Of a stretch of DNA of 64,000 nucleotides, positions 38,316 through 47,898 are shown piece after piece. A model generated the notes under the pieces. It made no database searches. It saw only the letters and a list, made by a program, of their open reading frames with translations, and had not been told where the DNA came from. Each line of letters starts with the position of its first letter. Positions within the stretch are counted from its first letter, which is position 1. Position numbers and translations under genes: made by a program. Origin of the DNA: Stieleria sp. JC731. Lineage in GTDB: Bacteria > Planctomycetota > Planctomycetia > Pirellulales > Pirellulaceae. Where the stretch lies: positions 434,001 to 498,000 of the forward strand of contig NZ_JAJKFQ010000005.1 in assembly GCF_020966635.1 (NCBI RefSeq). Direction: 5' to 3'.

Positions 38316-40673
38316 ATGCATCAACAACATCCGCGACAGAGTCAAGCAGCGTACTACCAGCCAGGTCCTGCAGTAAGTTCAGGTGCTGATAGCTCAAGTT
38401 TTGATCCATGGTTGATTTGGGTCACGTTCCGGCGGTGCTGGCACTGGGCTGTTCCGGCCGGATTGGTGCTAGCCGCCATCGCGGCTTTTGCGGTGCTCAA
38501 TACCTTTGAGCCCCAATTTGAAGCTGTTTACCAGTTGGAAGCGAACAAAGACTGGTTGGTTGATCGGGGTGTGATGCCAACGCCAGACGACCTCGCTCGG
38601 ACGGAAGGCCCGATGATCACGAACCAGATCGTTTTAACAAGCGTGATGGCGAACGAGGCCCTGCATAAGTTTGCGCTTTCAGATCCTGAAACCCGAGAAT
38701 TGGCGTTGCAAAAACGCTTGAAGGTAAGGGGGTTGGGAGGCAAGTCAAAGATGGCTGTAAGCTACACCGATTCAAACAAGGAGTTCGCGGCACAAGTTTG
38801 TAATGCAGTGGTCGCGGCATATCTTCAAAAACGTGACGAATACGACAACCTCCGAGTGTCACGTCTATCGCAGTATCTAAGCCGGCAGATCGATGAGCTC
38901 AAGCGTCGCGTAGATGAACAGAAAAAATCTGTTGAGAAGTACGCAATTGAGACTGCAGGTTATTCTCCGAGCGACGGTGTGGCTGTTATTGAGTCGGCCG
39001 AGTCGTTTTCGTTGATCGAAGAGCTGCGTTCGCAGATCTCTGAATTGGAGATCGAATTGGCGATGATCGATGCCGGCGTTGTAATTCGAAACCCGTCATC
39101 TGGTGATTCGATCGATCACGCGTCATACGCTCGGTTCGTGCCGCCACATATCACGGTTCGGAAAGGGAAAATTGATGAAGGGCGTCTTCAGCTATTGATC
39201 GAGCGTGATGAGGATGTGAAGTTCGCTGCGGAACGCTATGAGCGGTACCGAAAGGTGGCTTTCGATATGGAAACGAGCGGGGCTTGGCGTACATCGCAGC
39301 AGTATTTCGCCGAGCAGAAAGCTGAGCGAGACAACTGGAAGGAAAAGCTTGATCTGGCCAAGGAAAAAGCATCGCTCGTCGCTGTAAAGATTCTTGAAGC
39401 TGAGTTGGATGAAGAATATCAGCAGCAACTGAAGGATCGGGAAGCCGAGATTGCTCGCCAACAGGAGGAGTTCGAGACACTCGCAAAAATTAAGCAGAAA
39501 GAGCTCGAAAATCGTGCTGATTTGATGACCGAGCAAGAATCGGAGGATATCAAGCAGCATCGCTATGAGATCGAGCAGAAGCTCTCTGTTTTACAGAAGA
39601 AATATGATGCTGAAGCTGATCGACTTCGCCAGCAAAATAGTAATAGTGTGGCTTTGGATTTTGCAAAAGCTGACCTTGAACAGTCGATGGCTATTTTGCA
39701 GAAAGTCAGTGACCGCTTAACTTCGATTCAGTTGGAAAGTCAGCGAGGAAGCTCCGTGGTGAGTGTTTCCGAAGCGACAGCGCCAAGCCGGCCAGTTGAA
39801 GATATGCCGTTCAAGAAGATGGTGTTGGCTGGAGGGGCAGGTTTTTTCGTTCCATTTCTTATCGGTTTGCTCTGGGAATTCCGGGTGAAACGGATCACCG
39901 ATAGTCAGGATCTAGAACGCAGCATGGTGTTGGCTCCCGTAATTGGAGAACTCGCACGTGCACCGAGTGCCAACGTTGGACGCAATTCCAAAGGTCGTCG
40001 TGTATTCGAAGAGAGTGTCGATAGTTTGCGGGCTAACTTAGCGCTTTCGAAAGACACGCGAGATGCAAGGTCGTTTGCGATTGTCAGTTCGATGTCTGGT
40101 GAAGGAAAAAGTACAGCAACCTCGCAGTTGGCCATTTCGCTGGCGAAGGCCTGTGGAAAGACTGTACTTATCATTGATGCTGATATGCGTTGTCCTGACC
40201 AGCATGATGTTTTCGGGTTGCCATTGTCTCCAGGCCTTAATGAAGTTCTTCGCGAAGTGGTTTCGTTTGACGACGCGATCAACAAAGAATTGGGAGATCT
40301 CGTCCATGTCCTGCCCGCCGGGAAATTAAAGGCCAGTCCACACCGACTGCTGTCTACCAGTGCGATGCGAGAGTTGCTCGATAAGGCCCTCGATAAATAC
40401 GAATATGTAATCGTCGATACCGCTCCTGTTCTATCGGCTGGCGAAACATTGGCAGTTGCTTCGAGTGTTGATTCAACATTGGTTTGTGTCATGCGAGATT
40501 TGACGCGAATGGAAAGCGTCGTCCGAACGACTCACCGCTTGGAAGCTTCAGGCGCAAACGTGGTTGGGACTATCTTCAGTGGCGTAACGCATCGTCAATA
40601 CGCGTATCGCTATGGGGATTATCGGTATAGCGATTTCACAGAATTGTTGCCTGCCGGCAGTCCGCAAGAATAG
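38316..40673 (+). CDS. Wzz / BY-kinase fusion: polysaccharide co-polymerase and tyrosine autokinase
   Basis: The 785-aa inner-membrane protein controls polymer chain length and export. The first helix (about 45-65) opens a Wzz-type periplasmic domain with long coiled-coil segments (about 180-480), and the second helix (MVLAGGAGFFVPFLIGLLW) is near 502-520. The C-terminal BY-kinase has Walker A SSMSGEGKSTATSQLA (about 591-606), Walker A-prime VLIIDADMRCPDQHDVF, Walker B YVIVDTAPVL and a Tyr cluster in the tail (YAYRYGDYRYSDF) for autophosphorylation. This fused form is standard in exosortase loci. The start ATG has a purine-rich AGAAAGA just upstream. Confidence 0.95.
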   Translation: MHQQHPRQSQAAYYQPGPAVSSGADSSSFDPWLIWVTFRRCWHWAVPAGLVLAAIAAFAVLNTFEPQFEAVYQLEANKDWLVDRGVMPTPDDLARTEGPMITNQIVLTSVMANEALHKFALSDPETRELALQKRLKVRGLGGKSKMAVSYTDSNKEFAAQVCNAVVAAYLQKRDEYDNLRVSRLSQYLSRQIDELKRRVDEQKKSVEKYAIETAGYSPSDGVAVIESAESFSLIEELRSQISELEIELAMIDAGVVIRNPSSGDSIDHASYARFVPPHITVRKGKIDEGRLQLLIERDEDVKFAAERYERYRKVAFDMETSGAWRTSQQYFAEQKAERDNWKEKLDLAKEKASLVAVKILEAELDEEYQQQLKDREAEIARQQEEFETLAKIKQKELENRADLMTEQESEDIKQHRYEIEQKLSVLQKKYDAEADRLRQQNSNSVALDFAKADLEQSMAILQKVSDRLTSIQLESQRGSSVVSVSEATAPSRPVEDMPFKKMVLAGGAGFFVPFLIGLLWEFRVKRITDSQDLERSMVLAPVIGELARAPSANVGRNSKGRRVFEESVDSLRANLALSKDTRDARSFAIVSSMSGEGKSTATSQLAISLAKACGKTVLIIDADMRCPDQHDVFGLPLSPGLNEVLREVVSFDDAINKELGDLVHVLPAGKLKASPHRLLSTSAMRELLDKALDKYEYVIVDTAPVLSAGETLAVASSVDSTLVCVMRDLTRMESVVRTTHRLEASGANVVGTIFSGVTHRQYAYRYGDYRYSDFTELLPAGSPQE

Positions 40674-40715
40674 TTCGCTCGCGATAGTGCCTTTTTGTTG
40701 CCTCTACTTTGACCG

Positions 40716-43700
40716 ATGTGGAGGTGTCACAGCCGAGATCTTTTTTCTACTAGCAACATGCCAAGCTACCGTTCAACGATGGACAATGAGCGAACTCACA
40801 ATGGTGACGACGTTGCCAACGATGAGTTCGATTCAGAGGATGCTTCCATCGATGGTGAGCAAGAAACGGATGATTTGCAGGCGGATGCCGTCGGCAATCC
40901 TGTTCCAGATGGCCCAGAAACCATCTCCGTCTCACACGCTGAAAAGTTGAATGAGCGTCGCTACAAATGGGTCGTTGACTATCGAAAGCTAGGTTGGGGA
41001 GTTGGTTTTTTGCTGGCTCTGACGATTCTTGTTTTTGCCTCATACTTCTTCAATTCAAAGCGGGTCGCGTCGACTTTTATCAATCGAGCCGATGAGGCTG
41101 CAGCGGAGAAGCGATTCACCGATGAAGTTCGATGGTTGCAAAACTACTTGCTTCTGCATCCAAACAACTTAGACGTTTTGGTGCGATCGGCGATTGCTGC
41201 AGACTCGGCCGCTGATCAAGCAACACGAAGCCAGGCCAATAAGCGTATCGAACTTGCCCGCAAGCGTTTGGCTTTAGCACTTTCGAGTCTTGGGGATGAG
41301 CCAAAGGGCAGCTCAGATACAAGCAAGTTGGTACGGGACATTCGCGAAAGGTATATCAACCGGCTATTGCAGCTTAAGGGCTACTTTTTGACGGATGCTC
41401 GTGACCAGGTCGTGCTGCTAGATGCAGATAAGGACGATCCGCAAGCACACATGTGGATGGCAGAGGCCGTAGCTGAAATTGTGCTTTCTGACCGATATCG
41501 CCCGATCGATCCAGAGAAAGCTGTCGAAATCAGTCAAGGGTACTATCGATGGCTATCGCAGCAGCAGCCAGGCTACATTGTACAGCGCGCAATTGAGCTG
41601 AATCCGGATGCGTTGGAAAGCGTTGATTGGCTTTTTCAACTGCTTGGGACATCACCAGATGCGTTTGGTGTTGTGTTGGCCAATGAGGATGTTGGTGTCT
41701 TCAGGAATACGCTCGAGGCTATTAAGCGTACCGACACATCGTACTACGAATTTGTTGAGGGAGTGGTGCAAACGCTTGGCCTCGCCAACGGTTCGCATGC
41801 GAAGCTGTTGCTGGCCAATTACCACTTAAATATCGGCGATAGCCAGACTGGACACCAGATCTTGATAGACGCCGCGGCTGTGGCATCGCAGTGGATCGAA
41901 AAGTTGGGTGCGAACGCGGTTCTAGGTGATGGGGATCAGCTATTCACAGATCCACCTTTCAAGCTAGATCCAGAAATGGAAGCCACGCTGATGGATTACT
42001 ATTGTATCCTTCGAGCAGCAGGCAGCGTGGCGAATTCGGTCTCTTCTGCAAGCGGTTCTGCGACCAATATGGACCAGGTAACAGCTGCGAAGACTTGGCT
42101 TGAGCAGCTTCGATCATTGGAACTGTCGTCTATTCCGGTTCCGCGCTCTTACGTTAAAGAGCTTTACACAAATTCAGGCCAACTTGAGCTTCTGACAAAT
42201 GATGGTGATCGAGCAGTTGAGCTCTGGCGTGAAGGGATGGAGATTCTCGGGAAGGGCGATTTGGACCTTTCTGGAAACGTGGCGTCAGGGCTTGCGAAAA
42301 TGTATCTGCGTCAAAGTGAGATTGCTAAGCGAGATGCTGTTGAAAGTGATTTAGATGCGATTTCCAATTCGGCGAAGAAGGCAATCGATGAGTTTGCCAA
42401 GGCGATCGATTCCACTGAGCAGCAGTTGCGGCGTCAAAGCAGTGATCAGTTGGGGGCTGTAGGACGCGTCGAGACGGGGTTAGCAATTCGAAGCGCCGAG
42501 TGGAGATTGCGGATCGCAAAGGCCATGTTCATTTCTGCTCAATCGCTAAGCCATCAAACCGATATGAAGTTGATTGCTTTGCTTCGAGGGGAAGCTGTCG
42601 ATGGCCGACAGGTGCTCGCAGGATCGCTTTTAGATCGGGAAATTAGGCTAAGCGATGATTTACGTTTCGCCGGTATTCAGTTGTTGGCATTGGCCTATCA
42701 ACGTCAAAATGCGTGGGATTTGGTCGGTACGCTTTATTCTGAAGCTTCGGATTACTTCCATCTGAATTTAACACTGGCCCAGTCGTTGGTGCAGCAAAGC
42801 GGTAACGCTTGGCAAAAAGCCGGTAATCAATTGTTGGCAACTCAGCAATTTCAACGCGCTCGCCTTTCCGCGGTGCCAAGCATTCGTCTTGCCGCAGTCG
42901 AGGCTGACTTCAGGTACCAAACGAGAATTCTTCCCAATCAACGGAACTGGCCCGCTCTGCGATCGCAGATTAATGAGCTGGGTAGGTATCTTGATCAATA
43001 TGAAAAGCAATTTTCAGAAGACTTAGCTAACGAGAAGGTTCAGTTGCAGGTGTTAGAGGCTCAGCTGCCTCCCGATGACATCTCGATCGATGCGTATCTC
43101 GAATCCGTCGAATTGGCAGACAGCATTACAAAACTTGCAGAGAAGAATCCGGACAATTTGCCTCTTCAGGCGTTCGCCGCAGAACGTCTTGCCGCTGCTG
43201 GTGAACTGGAGCGGGCCAACAAAGTTGTCGAGAGTCTGCTAGCTGATGAGAAGATGACCGACAACGAGAAGGTATTGCTCCGTGCACGCGTTCTCAGTCA
43301 ATCAGATGCGCACAAAGAAGCAGCCGAAGTGTTGTTGGAAAGGATAGATAACGCTCCGACGACAGCAGCGGTTTTAGCGCCAGTCGCTGCAGATTTCGCC
43401 CTTCGTGCTGGAGATTCGCAATTGGCGGAGCGGATATTGCTTCGCATTCCAGATGGTGAGCAAACACCTGCCAACCTTTATTCGCTCTACCGGATTGCGA
43501 ATCTTGAGGGACGCGTGAAAGACGCTTTGTCATTTTTGGATCGGTTGCATACGAAGGAAAACTATCGCCAGGGCGGGGCTGAGTCCAGTCAGGCAGTTTA
43601 CTCATTGCTGATTGATGTTCAGCAGCGGATTGAAGGCTTGCTCGATCGGAAGCAACAGCTTCAATCCGAAGATCCCTCACTTGCGAAGGCACGCGCGCAA

Positions 43701-45953
43701 ATCGCTCGACTGCTATCCATCAGGCCCAGATTGGGTGAAGCTGTCGCGATGAAGGGTTGGGTTGCATTCGCAGAGCAGAACTATGGCTTGGCAGTCGACC
43801 TATTAAGAGCGGGGATTGCTTCAGGCGATCGACGCATGAAGACGCGTCAAATGCTATGGCGTGCTTTGATGATTCAAGAGCGGTTTTCCGAGGCTGAGCA
43901 GGAGATTCAGCTTGCGAGCCAAGCGATGCAGGCTGATGTTGATCCATATGATGAAGTATCCAATCAAAAGGCCATCCACGAAAATCAATTCGCTCGAGCT
44001 TTAGAGTCATCTGAGCAAATTGCAAATGAGAATCCAGAGGATGCTTACGCTTGGCTAACTTTCGCAAAATTTGTCCTAGCCGTCCGCGAGCAGGCAGTGT
44101 CAGGGAACGAGGCGGCCGGCGATTTGAACCCGGCTGAATTGCTAGACAGGGCAAAGACTGCGATTCAGAAGGCGGAAGATGTTGCTTCGGACGACCGGCA
44201 AAGGTTTGCTGTTGAATCTTCCCGAGTAGCTCTTGCGATCAAATTGGACGATGTGGAGCAACTAGAGTTGGAGCTTGTTCGTGTCGAAAAATTGGAATTG
44301 CCTGCCAAGGATCGTTTTTATCTTGAGGCTCAAGTTTTTATCGCGTTAGGCCGTAAGGGCGAGGCGATCGACCGTCTTCGAAAGGCAAACGAACTGGACA
44401 AAGATGCGAATGTGCAGCGTCTGCTTGCGGAAATGCTTCGTGCGAACGGAAACCATGACGAATCGGTCAAGGTATGGCGGCAGGCTCTGGCCGCAGATCC
44501 TGACAACCCCGTCGTCCGGACACAGCTGGCAACAACAATCGTTTCCAGTGGCAACAATGTTGATTGGGATGAAATTGCTCGATTGCTGAACGACCGAACG
44601 AGTTCAACGAATCAGAATCGCTTGGTCTATGCGATGTTGTTGATGTCGAAGGGGGATTTCTTTCAGCGTCTGGAGGCAATCCGGCAGTTGCGTCTTCTGG
44701 CGGGAACTTCTACTGCGATTGGAATTGAAGCATCGCGAATGCAAGCTGCGTTATTGGTTGACATGATAAGAAATGTCGAACAGTTGAAGGCTGAGCACCG
44801 AGAACAGTTGGATTTGGAAAAGATGGCTGCCGAAGCCAAGCAGATTCTTCAACGTTTGGCAGATCGATCTGACGCCGGCCTGACTGACCAAAGGAACCTT
44901 GCAATCTTTTTGATCGGGACTGGAGTCTCTGAAGATTTGGAGAAAGCAAAGGGGATTATCGATACGCTGAAGCGCGACCCAGAGGCTGTCTACGAAGTCC
45001 TCAGATTAGAGATGTTGATAGCGCAGTCGAGTGATAGTGCTGACAGTTTGCCATCGGTCGTTGACGATTGGGCTGAAGGGTACGCTGGGCAAGCAGAGCA
45101 GGTCGAGGTTGTTGCAGGGGAAGCCTTGATGAGGGCGGGCTTCGTGCGTGAGGGCCTGCAGTGGTTTCGAAAGGCCTATGAGAACGATGAGGCGACCTTT
45201 GGCAATTACATCGTTGCGTTGTCACTGGCTCAACAACATAAAAAGGCGGCGGAGATTGCAGCCAATGAATACGAAAAGTCTGCTACCGCAATCAAAGCGG
45301 TGTTATTGCTCGAAGCCCTGCTGGCCCTTGATCCAGTGAACGTTTCTGGGCGATATGAGTCGATTATTGAAGATGCTGAAAATCGCTTTCCCAATGATGC
45401 AGCGGTTCTCGAGTCGATTGGAACTTGGGCGATGCAGAAAAGGAAATCGGAGCGGGCTATCGCACTGTATATGAAAGTTCTGAGCAGGGATCCGCTCCGC
45501 CTTCGTGCACTTAATAACTTGGCGATGATTTTTGCTGAGACACCAGGGCGTGAAATTGAAGGGCTGCAGCCGATCAATCAGGCGATCAAGATCTCGGGTG
45601 AAAAACCTGAACTGCTAGATACGAAAGGTACGGTGCTCCTGCGAAGCGGTCGGGTTGTTGATGCAATTGAGACGTTCAAGCAAGCTATCGAACTATCTGA
45701 TGAGCCACGATACAAGTTCCATTTGGTTCAGGCTTTAGTTGCGCAAGGGAGCTTGGATGATGCGAAGCGAATCTGGAAAGAAATCGACTTTGCGGCGATT
45801 GATGTTAAAGCATTGACACAGTCCGAGAGGGAGGACATGCGGAAGCTGCATGAGCAATTCGGTACGAACAACGGAAATGTCGGGCAAGGTCTGAGCACAA
45901 ACGCAGATTATGAGCGTTATACCGAGAGGGTCGAGTACGTTTCAGCCAGCTGA
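40716..45953 (+). CDS. giant membrane-anchored TPR protein of the exosortase locus
   Basis: The protein has 1745 aa from ATG 40716; ATGs at 40758 and 40779 are equally possible, since the first 20 residues look non-coding. A very acidic cytoplasmic stretch (about 25-75) leads to one transmembrane helix (WGVGFLLALTILVFASYFF, about 93-111). Nearly all the rest is alpha-helical repeat, with tetratricopeptide-type units such as ALNNLAMIFAETP and LLDTKGTVLLRSGRVVDAIE near the C-terminus. PEP-CTERM systems usually include a TPR lipoprotein (PrsT) of roughly half this size. Here the lipoprotein signal is replaced by a membrane anchor. A scaffold role in the export complex is inferred. Confidence 0.88.
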   Translation: MWRCHSRDLFSTSNMPSYRSTMDNERTHNGDDVANDEFDSEDASIDGEQETDDLQADAVGNPVPDGPETISVSHAEKLNERRYKWVVDYRKLGWGVGFLLALTILVFASYFFNSKRVASTFINRADEAAAEKRFTDEVRWLQNYLLLHPNNLDVLVRSAIAADSAADQATRSQANKRIELARKRLALALSSLGDEPKGSSDTSKLVRDIRERYINRLLQLKGYFLTDARDQVVLLDADKDDPQAHMWMAEAVAEIVLSDRYRPIDPEKAVEISQGYYRWLSQQQPGYIVQRAIELNPDALESVDWLFQLLGTSPDAFGVVLANEDVGVFRNTLEAIKRTDTSYYEFVEGVVQTLGLANGSHAKLLLANYHLNIGDSQTGHQILIDAAAVASQWIEKLGANAVLGDGDQLFTDPPFKLDPEMEATLMDYYCILRAAGSVANSVSSASGSATNMDQVTAAKTWLEQLRSLELSSIPVPRSYVKELYTNSGQLELLTNDGDRAVELWREGMEILGKGDLDLSGNVASGLAKMYLRQSEIAKRDAVESDLDAISNSAKKAIDEFAKAIDSTEQQLRRQSSDQLGAVGRVETGLAIRSAEWRLRIAKAMFISAQSLSHQTDMKLIALLRGEAVDGRQVLAGSLLDREIRLSDDLRFAGIQLLALAYQRQNAWDLVGTLYSEASDYFHLNLTLAQSLVQQSGNAWQKAGNQLLATQQFQRARLSAVPSIRLAAVEADFRYQTRILPNQRNWPALRSQINELGRYLDQYEKQFSEDLANEKVQLQVLEAQLPPDDISIDAYLESVELADSITKLAEKNPDNLPLQAFAAERLAAAGELERANKVVESLLADEKMTDNEKVLLRARVLSQSDAHKEAAEVLLERIDNAPTTAAVLAPVAADFALRAGDSQLAERILLRIPDGEQTPANLYSLYRIANLEGRVKDALSFLDRLHTKENYRQGGAESSQAVYSLLIDVQQRIEGLLDRKQQLQSEDPSLAKARAQIARLLSIRPRLGEAVAMKGWVAFAEQNYGLAVDLLRAGIASGDRRMKTRQMLWRALMIQERFSEAEQEIQLASQAMQADVDPYDEVSNQKAIHENQFARALESSEQIANENPEDAYAWLTFAKFVLAVREQAVSGNEAAGDLNPAELLDRAKTAIQKAEDVASDDRQRFAVESSRVALAIKLDDVEQLELELVRVEKLELPAKDRFYLEAQVFIALGRKGEAIDRLRKANELDKDANVQRLLAEMLRANGNHDESVKVWRQALAADPDNPVVRTQLATTIVSSGNNVDWDEIARLLNDRTSSTNQNRLVYAMLLMSKGDFFQRLEAIRQLRLLAGTSTAIGIEASRMQAALLVDMIRNVEQLKAEHREQLDLEKMAAEAKQILQRLADRSDAGLTDQRNLAIFLIGTGVSEDLEKAKGIIDTLKRDPEAVYEVLRLEMLIAQSSDSADSLPSVVDDWAEGYAGQAEQVEVVAGEALMRAGFVREGLQWFRKAYENDEATFGNYIVALSLAQQHKKAAEIAANEYEKSATAIKAVLLLEALLALDPVNVSGRYESIIEDAENRFPNDAAVLESIGTWAMQKRKSERAIALYMKVLSRDPLRLRALNNLAMIFAETPGREIEGLQPINQAIKISGEKPELLDTKGTVLLRSGRVVDAIETFKQAIELSDEPRYKFHLVQALVAQGSLDDAKRIWKEIDFAAIDVKALTQSEREDMRKLHEQFGTNNGNVGQGLSTNADYERYTERVEYVSAS

Positions 45954-46016
45954 CTATCCAGATTTGAAGCCTGCCGCTTTAAGTTTAAATCATTCTGATC
46001 ACAATTCTTCAGTTCA

Positions 46017-46652
46017 ATGCCACCCACGTTCAAGTCACGTCTTCCGATCGCCTCCGTGTTAATCGCGACAACACTCCTTACAGGGATTGTTCATGGCTAT
46101 CTCGATGGTCGCTGGGTTGGACGGGATTCACGAGCCACGCAGGTCGAATTGCTTTCGCAGATACCGACCGAATTTGGCGAATGGAGAATGGTGCACGAAG
46201 GTGAGTTGGGAGAAACGGCCCAGAGTTTGCTGAGGTGTTATGGCGCAAGTGTGCGTGACTACAAAAATGTGACCACTGGCGCAACGATCAAGATGGCGCT
46301 CACGTTCGGGCCGCGAGGTCCAATCGCGGTTCATACTCCGGATGTTTGCTATACCTCGCAAGGAACGAAGCCGGCTGCCCCGCGATCGGTTCGGTCTTTC
46401 AATACCGACAGTGGTAGCCATCGGTTTTGGTCAGTTGATTTTATACAAAACGGTGAGAATGTTCCCTCCTTGAATGTGATTTATGGATGGTCGAGCGGTG
46501 ATGATTTTGAAGCCGCTGATAATCCTCGGTTTTGGATGACCGACGATCTGTACAAGATCCAGATTGCTGGCGATTTTACTGACGCAGCAGTCATGCCCAG
46601 TGAAGCGTTTCTTAAAGCGTTTTTGCCCCACCTAGAGAAACTTACTCAATAA
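46017..46652 (+). CDS. EpsI-like exosortase-associated protein
   Basis: The 211-aa protein has an N-terminal membrane anchor (IASVLIATTLLTGIVHGYL, about 11-29) and a periplasmic domain of the EpsI type. Recognisable points are IPTEFGEWRMVHEGEL, SVRDYKNVTTGATIKMALT and GPRGPIAVHTPDVCYTSQG; the latter is the conserved HxPxxCY-like region. EpsI occurs either fused to exosortase or as a separate gene in exopolysaccharide loci; its reaction is not known. It starts 63 bp after the TPR gene and is followed after 10 bp by the sugar transferase gene. Confidence 0.87.
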   Translation: MPPTFKSRLPIASVLIATTLLTGIVHGYLDGRWVGRDSRATQVELLSQIPTEFGEWRMVHEGELGETAQSLLRCYGASVRDYKNVTTGATIKMALTFGPRGPIAVHTPDVCYTSQGTKPAAPRSVRSFNTDSGSHRFWSVDFIQNGENVPSLNVIYGWSSGDDFEAADNPRFWMTDDLYKIQIAGDFTDAAVMPSEAFLKAFLPHLEKLTQ

Positions 46653-46662
46653 AGGATTTGTC

Positions 46663-47529
46663 GTGTTAGATTACGTCCCGCCTCACGACGATGATCAGTT
46701 CAAAAGCGAAGAAGATTCAACTGTGTCGACTGTCGCACGTGGTGATTCGATCACTGCGTTAAGAGATGAGCAGCCCGTGAAGGCATCACGGAAACTTGCT
46801 GTCGCTCGTGCGAGGTACTTCAGACGCAAGTACGCGGCAGAACGGTTTTTGGCGCTAGCGATGTTCGTTGCGACCGGCCCTGTCATTGCCGCATTGATTT
46901 TGCTTGTTCGCGTAACCTCCAAGGGTCCGGGCATCTACAAGCAGAAGCGACTTGGGCTGCACGGCGAAGTGTTTGACGTTTACAAGCTTCGTTCGATGTA
47001 CGTTGACGCGGAGTCCAATGGAAAGCCAGTCTGGTGCACCAAGAATGATTCACGAATCACTCCTCTAGGAGCGTTTTTGCGAAAGAGTCACTTGGATGAG
47101 TTGCCGCAATTGTGGAACGTCGTGCGGGGCGACATGTCGCTTACCGGTCCCCGACCAGAGCGTCCAGAAATCTGCGAAAAGCTGGCGGTGATTATCGACG
47201 ACTACTACAGCCGCAATGCTGTTCGTCCCGGCGTAACCGGGCTTGCGCAGATCAACTTGGAGCCGGACCAAACGGTCGGCGATGTTCGACGAAAACAGTT
47301 CTTAGATATGAACTACATCGAAAACGCGGACTTTACCCTCGATGCTCGAATGTTGCTGGCAACCATGCTTCGCGTTGTCGGGATTCGTGGTGGCGTTGCG
47401 ATGCGAATGCTTGGTTTGTGCAGACTAACATTGGTTAGAGACAACGTTATCGAGCGACCAGGTGACGATTGTCGCTTATTTGCGATCCAGACGCCTGCGA
47501 AAGTTGAACCACCTCGTAGTCCTCGGTAG
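46663..47529 (+). CDS. undecaprenyl-phosphate sugar phosphotransferase (priming glycosyltransferase)
   Basis: The 288-aa inner-membrane enzyme puts the first sugar phosphate on undecaprenyl phosphate. It has a cytoplasmic N-terminus, one re-entrant/transmembrane helix (FLALAMFVATGPVIAALILL, about 63-82) and the catalytic domain of the bacterial sugar transferase family. Marks are GPGIYKQKRLGLHGEVFDVY, KLRSMYVDAE, LRKSHLDELPQLWNVVRGD, SLTGPRPERPE and RPGVTGLAQIN. The start is GTG 46663 with a good site, AAAGGA, 6 nt upstream. Short form without the N-terminal four-helix region of WcaJ. Confidence 0.95.
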   Translation: MLDYVPPHDDDQFKSEEDSTVSTVARGDSITALRDEQPVKASRKLAVARARYFRRKYAAERFLALAMFVATGPVIAALILLVRVTSKGPGIYKQKRLGLHGEVFDVYKLRSMYVDAESNGKPVWCTKNDSRITPLGAFLRKSHLDELPQLWNVVRGDMSLTGPRPERPEICEKLAVIIDDYYSRNAVRPGVTGLAQINLEPDQTVGDVRRKQFLDMNYIENADFTLDARMLLATMLRVVGIRGGVAMRMLGLCRLTLVRDNVIERPGDDCRLFAIQTPAKVEPPRSPR

Positions 47530-47898
47530 TACCGGCGGCGGTCATTGAATGGATAGTGCGTCGAGGATTTCGAATCGAACGATCCCTGGGGCAGGGTGAG
47601 CCTTCGAGGTAGAAATCATTTGCAGCTGTCGTTGCTAAGGCATTCAGGTGTTCGCGGTACACACCGTGGAACCTCTGAGACCGTCAGCGTTTTTTGGGGA
47701 GTCTCTGAAGGAGGTGTGAAGGCTCTGTTGCAATTTCGCCACAGCCATTGCAATTTAGATGCTTCCACCCAGAATGCCAGCTGGCTTGACGATGTCCGTT
47801 TCGTTGGACAAGTGACGGTCAAGTAGGTGATTGCCTTCACTGGCTTGGAGTCATCGAACGAAATTGTTTGAAGTTTCGAAAGACAAAACCTGCCCAAA
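47530..47898. other. intergenic stretch with a possible gene remnant
   Basis: Nothing complete is coded in these 369 bp. A 76-codon plus-strand frame (47596-47826) ends in ASTQNASWLDDVRFVGQV, which looks like the C-terminal strand of secreted beta-sandwich proteins (xxAWLDDVxF), but the upstream part is not protein-like. It may be the end of a decayed gene. Confidence 0.3.
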
